A stretch of 64,000 nt of DNA from positions 86,383 through 150,382 of the forward strand of contig JAKFUZ010000004.1 in assembly GCA_021732445.1 (NCBI GenBank), given 5' to 3'. Below are positions 57,235-64,000 of this stretch, one piece after another. This stretch comes from Sphingomonas sp. (GTDB lineage: Bacteria > Pseudomonadota > Alphaproteobacteria > Sphingomonadales > Sphingomonadaceae). Position 1 is the stretch's first letter. Every line of letters starts with the position of its first letter. A program made the position numbers and the translations under genes. Below the pieces are notes generated by a model. That model did not search any database and had not been told where the DNA came from. It was given only the letters and a program-made list of their open reading frames with translations.

Positions 57235-60200
57235 GCCGCCTCCTTGCCAACCTCTCCCTCGATCAGTTGAGCGCCATGGCGGAGCGCAATTGGGACAAGG
57301 CTGGTGAACTCGATCTGATCCTGACGGAATTGCGCCACCGCAACACCAATGCGGCAAGCAAGTTGCGCGAGCGCGTCGAAACCTGGATCAGTGACTGTAA
57401 ACGAACCGCTACGAAACAAGGGCAGAGCGTAGCGACGCCCGAATCCGAAGCGAAGTCCAATACAAAAACGCCACGCGAAATGCAGGCGCGTGATTGGACC
57501 TATCAGGCTGTTGCAAAGCTACGCGCCAAGCTGATCGACCTTTCGCGCAAATCGCCGCTGATCGCGTTCAAACACACTTCCCGCAGTGCGAGCCAATTAC
57601 GGTTCGTGGACGAGCGCCCCGACTTGCTGTTCGAGAGACTGAGCCAAGGCAGCATGGGCTTTGAACCGCTCCCCGGAGAGGAGCAGACGCCAGCGGACGA
57701 ACGGACGCCGCAATTCGGCATTGCGTATGAACGTGCTCGACTGACGGACCCCGAATTCCTGTCAGCTACAGAAAAGCTCGGCGATAATGAAAATGATGCT
57801 CGCGCTTGGCAGGATGCCGAGCGGAGCTTGCGCGCGCGTGTTCGCGCTCAGGTCGGGCTGCCCAAACTCGATTATGGCAAAGGCTTGGATATGGCTGCGC
57901 TCGCAAGGGCGCACGGCTTTGACCCGTCTTACGATCTCAAACCGAGCGACGACGGCGATGTTGCCCCGCATCAAGAGGACGATAGTGTTCGTGTCCTGCT
58001 GACCCGTAAGGAACTCGACCGCAGACTGAAATCAATCGCTGATCGTGCGACCAGCCATTTGCGCGAAACGGGCCATCACACGCTCCACCTCGCCTTCGGC
58101 TTTGTTCAATGGTTCGAGGATGATGCGTCGGATATTGCCTCCCAAGCGCCGTTGCTAGTTTTGCCGGTGGCGCTGGTTAAGGACGAAGGACGCGCGAAAA
58201 AAGACTATCGGCTCAGCCTCTGGGAGGGCGGTCTAGAGGTTAACGTCGCGTTGATCGAGAAGGCGCGCGAGCATTGGGGCTTGAACCTCCCGGCGTTGCG
58301 CGAAAACGAAACTCCCGAATCCTATTTCGTGCGCGCCAAGACAGTTTTGGATCAAGGGCGGCGGCTGACGCTCCGAACTTTCATAACGCTTTCAGTTCTG
58401 CCGCCGATGGTCCTCTGGCGCGATCTCGATCCGGAAAAGTGGTCGAAAGATGCTTTTGCAGAGCACCGCCTTTTGCCGGGCCTGATCGGCGCAACCGAGA
58501 TTTCCGGTGTGGATGGTGATGACAGCATTATCGATATCGATGATCCGGTTCACGCCGCCCGCGTACCCGCGTTGATCACTGATGCGGACGCCTCGCAGCA
58601 CCGCGCGATCATGGATATGGCAGCTGGTCGCGACATGGCGATCGAAGGACCGCCAGGCACGGGCAAGTCCCAAACGATCACCAACATGATCGCCACTGCA
58701 CTCGCCCAAGGAAAGCGAGTGCTATTCGTCGCCGAAAAACAGGCTGCGCTTCGCGTCGTTTCGGACCGTCTCCGCGTTGCTGGCTTTGGGCCGTTGCTGC
58801 TCGAACTTCATGGCGACAGGGCCAGCCGGACCGACGTGTATGATGGAGTCCGCGAGCGACTGGCCGCGCAATCAAGGTCGGATCAACGCACCTTGGAAGA
58901 CAAGCGTACCGAACTGCGCCGCCATCGCGATTTGCTGCGCCGGTATCTTTCGCTTGTTCGCACGCCGTTGGGTAAGCTCGGGCAGACGGCCCACGCGCTG
59001 GCCTGGCGCGAAATTCGTTTGCGTAACCTTTTCACCCCCGAAGAGGCAAAAGCGATGGAGGGGCGCTGGTCCCCCAAAGATCCGCTTGACCTTGATCGCC
59101 CATCATTGACGGAAAACCGAGAATTGCTAGCGCAGTTCGGCAAGGCGCTGCTTGCGGTCGATTTAGGTCAAGGCGGCGTCCGCACAAGCTGGGTGCTGGC
59201 TGGCCAGCTTGATCCTTTCGACCAGACCAAGGCTCTGGAAGCTGCGGCTGCGGCTGGACGTGCAGCAAGTGCTGTTGCCGACGTGGCCAGCCACCTGGCG
59301 GGGCTTGGTGTCACCGTTCCGAACCCTGGCGATGGAGTCGGCGCTGTAACCGACCAGCTTGGCGCGATCGTCCCACTGACATGCACCGACGAACAGATCG
59401 TTGGCACTGCGCTTCATTATCGCGAGCCTTCATTACAGCTGATCGGTGCACAGCGGACCTGGCTATCGCAGATTGAAGCTATTGCCGACGATATCGATAG
59501 GCCCGAAGCCGTTTCTGTCGAGGCTGCTGAGGCCCTCCGCGATGCCCTCTCGATCGATCGTTGCCCTGATACGCTTGCCCACGCGCAACATAGCCAGGCT
59601 CTGAATGAACGGTTATCTATGGCTTTAGCGACTGCGGAACGCGATATCGATCGCCTCAGCAGCAAACTCGCAGGCGGCACGAAAACCTCGTTGCGCAATG
59701 CGCAGGATGTGGCATCGCTACTTGCCGAATTGGGCCAAACAAGCCCGGCTGTTGGCGGATTGCTTTCGAGCAGTTTGCTGGAGGTTTCTTCGGACGCTGC
59801 CATCACCACCGCTACCGGGGACGCCAACGTCCTGCTGGCGGAACGGGATGAAGTATCGGCAATCTCCCTGGCTGAGGCGCTCGCCATTGAACCCGCTGAG
59901 CTCGACGATATAGCCGAAACGCTCGACTCTACGGGGCCGCTCGCTCGCCTATTCAGCGGACGCTACAAGGCAGCGCGACGGCGTGCGGCTCGGCTTCTAG
60001 CCGATGCGTCCGACCGCGAATTGGCTGCGTCGAACTTGCGCAGGATTGCGGCATATTCCCGAGCCCGGCGTACTTTCCGCGAGGAAAGTAGGGCGCGAGC
60101 ACTGTTTCCAGCGATGCTTTGGGAAGGGATCGAAAGCGATTTCACATCGCTCCGAGCTGCTCAGTCATTGGTATCGGACGCGGCGTCGCGGCTCTCGGCG

Positions 60201-63032
60201 TTGGATGAAACAAACGTTCTGCGATGGTGGCTCGCCGCCGATACAACAGAACGCCAGACATTTTCGTCCGGATGCGATCGATTACGAGTAGTGCTCGCCG
60301 AGATCATCAACGCGGGCTATTCGCCCGTTACAATCGCGGATTTGCAGGCCACGGTTGCAGATCGAATTAGCAAGCTCCGGCGGCTTGTGGATGCTGCCAA
60401 GGCTGTGGGTGTCCATCCAAACGCGAGCCTTCAGCGCGTGACGGGCGTCAGCATCGCAGAGACGGTGCTAAAGGTGCTCGCTGCACGACGAGCCTTCGAC
60501 TCATACCGAGAACACCCCGAATTTGCTTGGGTTGGCGATGTTTCGAAATCGCTGAATGCACTTGAGGTGAGCCTCGATGAGATTGAAGGCGTTTGCACGA
60601 TTGCCGCTCCGGTCGACGTCCGTGCACTTCTGAGCAGATCGGACGCGCCTGCTGCTTTGGTTTCGTCAATCGCCGCCGCAGCCACTGATCTGTCCCGAAC
60701 GATCGGCCTATGGGAAACCGCATCCGATGTTCTTTGGGACCTGGCCGAGCTTGATACGCTAGACTTGTGTGAGAATTTGGAATGGACGCAAGCTGGGGCA
60801 ACGCTGGAGGCGTTAAATGTAGATAGACGAGGGGCTGGCCTGGCTGCTGACCTGTTGAAATATCGCACAACCGTCGCCTCGCGCGACCTATCTGCGTTTG
60901 CCGACGCTGCGACTGCCGGTAACGTGCCCCCAGATCGTCTCGACGACATGTACGAACTGGTCGCAACGTCCGCCCTGTTGCGTTCATTTCTAGGCAGTGA
61001 TGGCCAGGAACTGGGGCGTCTCGGTAGCCTCTCGCTCGATGCTGCACGGCAGTGTTTCAAGCGGATTGATAGGGAGCTGCATAAGCTTGAGGCAGCGGCA
61101 ATCGTCGCGGATCGTCTATTGGATAAGGCTCCAGTTGGCGTCGGCTATGGACGGCGGGCGGACTACACCGAGCTTCGGCTGCTCGAGAATGAAATCGGGC
61201 TTACGCGCCCACGCACGCCCCTTCGGGACGTTGCGCATCGGGCTGGCCAAGCACTTCAGGCATTAAAGCCCGTCTGGATGATGTCTCCGACATCAATCGC
61301 GCAATTCATCCGGCCGGAATCGCTCAAGTTCGATCTGCTCATTGTAGACGAAGCCTCACAGATGCGGCCCGAATTTTCTTTGAGTTGTATTATGCGTGCC
61401 GACCAATTCGTGGTGGTTGGTGACGCTAATCAGCTTCCGCCCAGCGACCATTTTCAGGTTGCGAGCACCGACGACGGCGACGACGATAGTGATGGTGTCG
61501 GCGTAGACGAAAGTACTGAGTCGATTCTTGATCTGGCAAATCAGCGGTTCCGGACCAAGCCGCGCCTCAAGTGGCACTACCGATCACAACACGAAAGCCT
61601 GATCCAGTTTTCCAATCGCGAATTCTATGACCGTGATCTTGTCGTGTTCCCAAGCCCGATGGCCAACGATGATGCCCTCTTGGGTGTTAAATGCTTCTAC
61701 ACACCGGATTTCTTTTCGGACACTGTTTATGAATCGTCGATCAATCAGCGCGAAGCTGAGTTGATCATCGAACAAGCCTTTGGTTTGATGCAAACACATC
61801 CCGAGCGGTCAATTGGTATCGTTGCGATGAACTCGAAGCAAACTGAGCTCATCCAAAACGAATTTGATAGGCTGATTGTCGAAGAGGAGCGTGTTCGGAA
61901 ATATGTTGAGGCCTTCGCTGGGACCATCGATGAGTTTTTCATCAAAAATCTCGAAAATGTTCAAGGCGACGAGCGAGATATAATTCTTATTTCAACGGTT
62001 TATGGTCCTGACAAGAATGGCACCGTGCGGCAAAATTTCGGTCTAATGAACCGGGAGGTCGGCTGGCGCCGCTTAAATGTTCTGGTGACACGTGCAAAGA
62101 TGTCATGCCGCCTGATCACGTCACTTCGTCCTGACGACATAAAGGTGACAGAAAAATCGTCGCGCGGGGTCACCGCCTTCAAAAGCTATCTGACCTACGC
62201 GCACGGTGGTGCGCAGTATGACGACGCCTCCGGAGGCGAAACGGACAGCGATTTCGAGATTTTCGTCGCTGATGCCCTGCGGGGCGGGGGGTATGAAGTC
62301 GTCTATCAAGTGGGCGTTGAAAATTTCAGGATTGACCTAGGAGTTCGCCACGAAAGTTGCCCTGTGGGCTTCATTGCAGGCATCGAATGCGATGGCGCTC
62401 CTTATCATTCTGGTTTGAGCGTTCGCGACCGCGATCACATTCGCCAGACGATCCTCGAGAATCTCGGCTGGAACATCTACCGCGTGTGGTCCACCGATTG
62501 GTTCGCCGACCCAGCCCGCGAGACAGCAAAGCTGTTGGCGTGGCTCGACGGTGTTCGGGAACGGATCGCGCGAGAATTGAGTGACCGTGAGCCGACTATC
62601 GAGGTCAGTAAACCTAAGTCCAAGCCAACTCTTGTTCCTCAGGCCCCACAGCCCATGGCACCCCTGTCAGTTGTTGAGCCGATCCTTGAAGTTCCTGCTA
62701 CGCTTGAAACTGAGGCGGGAAAAGTCGAGCAAGCAGTCAGCATGTCGGGACCGCGCGAACCTCGTGGTCGAGAGTTGCGGTCGCTAGGGGATTTCCAGAC
62801 CTACGAAGCGGTTAGAGGCAGGCTGTATGAGATTTGGCGAGGCCAGGTGCTGTTGGGCGAGGTTGAGGTGGTGAAAAGGGCAACTGCAACGCCCCGCCTT
62901 TACGGAGACCGAGTGCTTACCGCGCAATCTGAATATGAAGGACGCATCGAGGCGACAGGCGATTGCTTTCGATCGTTCGACCTCTATGCGGCCATGCGGG
63001 AAGTGGCACTGAGGGCGGATGAAAAGGTTTGA
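57231..63032 (+). CDS. DUF4011 superfamily 1 helicase with C-terminal Vsr/MTES_1575-like nuclease
   Basis: A 1933-residue protein. A DUF4011-type block opens near residue 95 (KLRAKLIDLSRKSPLIAF). The SF1 helicase has Walker A GPPGTGKS (473-480), Walker B DEAS (1373-1376), then VVGDANQLPPSDHF, WHYRSQHE, VQGDERD and LNVLVTRAK (motifs III to VI). About 850 residues of helical insert separate Walker A and B. The nuclease (about 1665-1765) has RIDLG (D1702) and GIECDGAPYHSG (E1719, D1721). A Pro-rich linker and a terminal domain follow. It probably unwinds DNA or translocates and cuts it. It is the last gene of the operon. Confidence 0.85.
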   Translation: MSRLLANLSLDQLSAMAERNWDKAGELDLILTELRHRNTNAASKLRERVETWISDCKRTATKQGQSVATPESEAKSNTKTPREMQARDWTYQAVAKLRAKLIDLSRKSPLIAFKHTSRSASQLRFVDERPDLLFERLSQGSMGFEPLPGEEQTPADERTPQFGIAYERARLTDPEFLSATEKLGDNENDARAWQDAERSLRARVRAQVGLPKLDYGKGLDMAALARAHGFDPSYDLKPSDDGDVAPHQEDDSVRVLLTRKELDRRLKSIADRATSHLRETGHHTLHLAFGFVQWFEDDASDIASQAPLLVLPVALVKDEGRAKKDYRLSLWEGGLEVNVALIEKAREHWGLNLPALRENETPESYFVRAKTVLDQGRRLTLRTFITLSVLPPMVLWRDLDPEKWSKDAFAEHRLLPGLIGATEISGVDGDDSIIDIDDPVHAARVPALITDADASQHRAIMDMAAGRDMAIEGPPGTGKSQTITNMIATALAQGKRVLFVAEKQAALRVVSDRLRVAGFGPLLLELHGDRASRTDVYDGVRERLAAQSRSDQRTLEDKRTELRRHRDLLRRYLSLVRTPLGKLGQTAHALAWREIRLRNLFTPEEAKAMEGRWSPKDPLDLDRPSLTENRELLAQFGKALLAVDLGQGGVRTSWVLAGQLDPFDQTKALEAAAAAGRAASAVADVASHLAGLGVTVPNPGDGVGAVTDQLGAIVPLTCTDEQIVGTALHYREPSLQLIGAQRTWLSQIEAIADDIDRPEAVSVEAAEALRDALSIDRCPDTLAHAQHSQALNERLSMALATAERDIDRLSSKLAGGTKTSLRNAQDVASLLAELGQTSPAVGGLLSSSLLEVSSDAAITTATGDANVLLAERDEVSAISLAEALAIEPAELDDIAETLDSTGPLARLFSGRYKAARRRAARLLADASDRELAASNLRRIAAYSRARRTFREESRARALFPAMLWEGIESDFTSLRAAQSLVSDAASRLSALDETNVLRWWLAADTTERQTFSSGCDRLRVVLAEIINAGYSPVTIADLQATVADRISKLRRLVDAAKAVGVHPNASLQRVTGVSIAETVLKVLAARRAFDSYREHPEFAWVGDVSKSLNALEVSLDEIEGVCTIAAPVDVRALLSRSDAPAALVSSIAAAATDLSRTIGLWETASDVLWDLAELDTLDLCENLEWTQAGATLEALNVDRRGAGLAADLLKYRTTVASRDLSAFADAATAGNVPPDRLDDMYELVATSALLRSFLGSDGQELGRLGSLSLDAARQCFKRIDRELHKLEAAAIVADRLLDKAPVGVGYGRRADYTELRLLENEIGLTRPRTPLRDVAHRAGQALQALKPVWMMSPTSIAQFIRPESLKFDLLIVDEASQMRPEFSLSCIMRADQFVVVGDANQLPPSDHFQVASTDDGDDDSDGVGVDESTESILDLANQRFRTKPRLKWHYRSQHESLIQFSNREFYDRDLVVFPSPMANDDALLGVKCFYTPDFFSDTVYESSINQREAELIIEQAFGLMQTHPERSIGIVAMNSKQTELIQNEFDRLIVEEERVRKYVEAFAGTIDEFFIKNLENVQGDERDIILISTVYGPDKNGTVRQNFGLMNREVGWRRLNVLVTRAKMSCRLITSLRPDDIKVTEKSSRGVTAFKSYLTYAHGGAQYDDASGGETDSDFEIFVADALRGGGYEVVYQVGVENFRIDLGVRHESCPVGFIAGIECDGAPYHSGLSVRDRDHIRQTILENLGWNIYRVWSTDWFADPARETAKLLAWLDGVRERIARELSDREPTIEVSKPKSKPTLVPQAPQPMAPLSVVEPILEVPATLETEAGKVEQAVSMSGPREPRGRELRSLGDFQTYEAVRGRLYEIWRGQVLLGEVEVVKRATATPRLYGDRVLTAQSEYEGRIEATGDCFRSFDLYAAMREVALRADEKV

Positions 63033-63262
63033 AGTCGGCGGCTATTTTCCGGTGGGCGCGTGTTTCAGACATGCCAGCCGCCATCCGATCGGGCAAATCG
63101 TCAGTTTATCGTAGTGCCACAGCGTATTCGTAGTGATCATCTTCATCAGCCTTGGCCCGCCAAGCTACGATGATTATGCCCGCAAGTATTACAGCTGCGT
63201 CGACAGCCAAATTATCGCACTGTACTATCCGCACGTAGGCAGGGGTGTTCGGAGCTATGGGC

Positions 63263-63886
63263 ATGGGCCTTTGCGATATGGACGATCATATGCCAGCATT
63301 ATATAAGTTTCTTCATAGTTGCGATCTCTCCAAGGTACTCGAGGATGAGACAATCCGCATCTGCTCAAGCTCGTACTTTCGTAAAGAATACGAGGCAATG
63401 GAAGAAGCGACGCGCGATCCCACAATCAATGATCCGTATGAAGGCGTGGTACACCAAGTGCAGCGGACGGCAGGAGGAGGGCCAGGCCAACAGAAGCTCC
63501 TTAGAATGATGGGTTTAAACGTGGGACCTGACAGTCCTCTTTACTACGGGGTTGGTTTTCAAGGAAATGTGATAATCGAGCGAACGAAGGATTTTCACAT
63601 GTTTTGCCTCGCGTCTCAGTCCCTTGAGGAGCTTGTGCCTGAATTCTGCGCCTTTCATCCAACTCGCCCCGGTGCGCCCATTTACGACGCATGTCTCGAA
63701 CTGCTTGACGCGCAAGCGCTCGGGGAGTTGCTGGTCCAACCTGATACCGTGATTTTGAACCTTCAGGGGCGCGGACACGAGATCCCGCTTGGATGGATTT
63801 TCCCACGCATTGCGCTGAGGCCCGTTGAGTACCGCAACACTGTAGTGGAATTCAGTGAAGATGCCCCTGCCGCTAGGCCGTGTTGA
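63263..63886 (+). pseudogene. Protein of unknown function, 3' end replaced by IS insertion
   Basis: From the ATG at 63263 (GGAG eight bases upstream) it codes for about 207 residues with no recognised family. The sequence is soluble and its codon use is more AT-rich than the neighbours. Its last four codons come from the left end of the IS5-family element (the end PAARPC), so the original C-terminus is lost. The 212 bases between this gene and the helicase hold no gene I can support. Whether it belonged to the defence operon cannot be told. Confidence 0.55.
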
Positions 63887-63998
63887 CAAAAGACTTTAGC
63901 CATAGGCGTGTGGCAGCGAGATTGAGGAAGCTTTCGAAGGAGAGGGCGGTCTTGTCGTAGCGGGTGGCGATACGGCGCTGTTGCTTGAGTTTGCCGAA
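63873..63998 (-). CDS. IS5-family transposase, C-terminal end (partial)
   Basis: The visible 41 residues begin FGKLKQQRRIATRYDKTALSF and end RLWLKSFVNTA, the C-terminus shared by IS5-family (IS427-like) transposases, with the final Glu helix. The gene runs off the right edge of the window. The stop codon TAG lies at 63873-63875, at the very border of the element. Confidence 0.85.
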   Translation of the reverse strand, partial: FGKLKQQRRIATRYDKTALSFESFLNLAATRLWLKSFVNTA

Positions 63999-64000
63999 CA
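63876..64000 (-). mobile_element. IS5-family insertion sequence, one end
   Basis: The IS end begins at GGCCGTGTTGACAAAAGA next to CTAG at 63873. A CTAR target with a TA-type duplication is usual for the IS427 group of IS5. The rest of the element is beyond the window, so the second inverted repeat is not visible. Confidence 0.7.

Larger units (their letters stand above)
45831..64000. mobile_element. Integrative mobilizable element in tRNA-Ser (right end outside window)
   Basis: The left edge is the split tRNA-Ser. Contents in order are an intact tRNA-Ser(UGA), serine recombinase, accessory gene, higBA, relaxase, oriT candidate, a four-gene nuclease/methylase/helicase operon and an IS-interrupted gene. 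It has a relaxase but no mating-pair genes and no phage genes, so it would need a helper conjugation system to move. The right junction should carry the 3' half of the host tRNA. Confidence 0.7.

Noticed and set aside
51341..63032. Assignment to BREX, DISARM or type I restriction
   Set aside because: The methylase resembles PglX, but PglZ, BrxC, DrmA, DrmB, DrmC and HsdS/HsdR genes are missing from the operon and its flanks.
63515..63889. 124-codon minus-strand ORF near the right end
   Set aside because: It lies antisense to the interrupted gene and has no known-family features or good start. It is a shadow frame.
45831..64000. Prophage
   Set aside because: A serine recombinase is common in phages, but no capsid, terminase, tail or lysis genes are present and there is a relaxase.

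Overview
The window is about 64 kb of GC-rich chromosomal DNA. It reads as an alphaproteobacterium of the order Sphingomonadales. The signs are the order nrnC-lptC-lptA-lptB-rpoN, a DivK response regulator divergent from a DUF3572 gene, plsX-fabH-ihfA-merR, a two-cold-shock-domain protein, an aminodeoxychorismate synthase/lyase fusion and several very short membrane peptides. The assignment rests on protein content and gene order only; no 16S gene is present.

Positions 1-45,400 are ordinary core chromosome. It opens with membrane proteins (the first is cut by the window edge), then RidA, HAD and DUF3572 genes, divK and rpmG. Next come a GDT1-like transporter, a sigma-54-type promoter in front of a 36-residue peptide, a diguanylate cyclase, a peroxiredoxin and an outer-membrane phospholipase A. 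A translation block follows: rpmI-rplT, a hairpin, then pheS-pheT-prfC with ATGA overlaps. A lipid/DNA-binding block (merR, ihfA, fabH, plsX, rpmF) is followed by folate, amino-acid and repair genes (pabB-pabC fusion, aminotransferase, msrA, pdeM), kup, two secreted or periplasmic hydrolases and an Lhr-type helicase. The next block is rpoN and the LPS export genes (lptB, lptA, lptC) with nrnC, then terC, a glycine-rich cold-shock protein, an oligopeptidase B and a proline aminopeptidase.

From about 45,800 to the right edge the DNA is an integrated mobilizable element. Its left junction splits a host tRNA-Ser(UGA) at the anticodon loop, and an intact tRNA-Ser(UGA) of different sequence sits 145 bases further in. 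The serine recombinase gene reads antisense into this second tRNA. Behind it are a small accessory gene, a higBA toxin-antitoxin pair, a VirD2/TraI-type relaxase and a likely oriT. No conjugation pore genes and no phage structural genes are seen.

The cargo is the most notable part. It is a compact rightward operon (51,341-63,032) of four large genes plus a 36-codon ORF: a 1366-residue Eco57I-like methyltransferase with its own PD-(D/E)XK-type N-terminus, a GIY-YIG nuclease, a HARE-HTH/PD-(D/E)XK protein, and a 1933-residue DUF4011/SF1 helicase ending in a Vsr-like nuclease. That is four predicted nuclease sites around one methyltransferase and one helicase. It looks like an anti-phage or anti-plasmid system, and I cannot match it to BREX, DISARM or another named system. 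The far end carries a gene interrupted by an IS5-family element that runs off the window; the right end of the integrated element is not visible.
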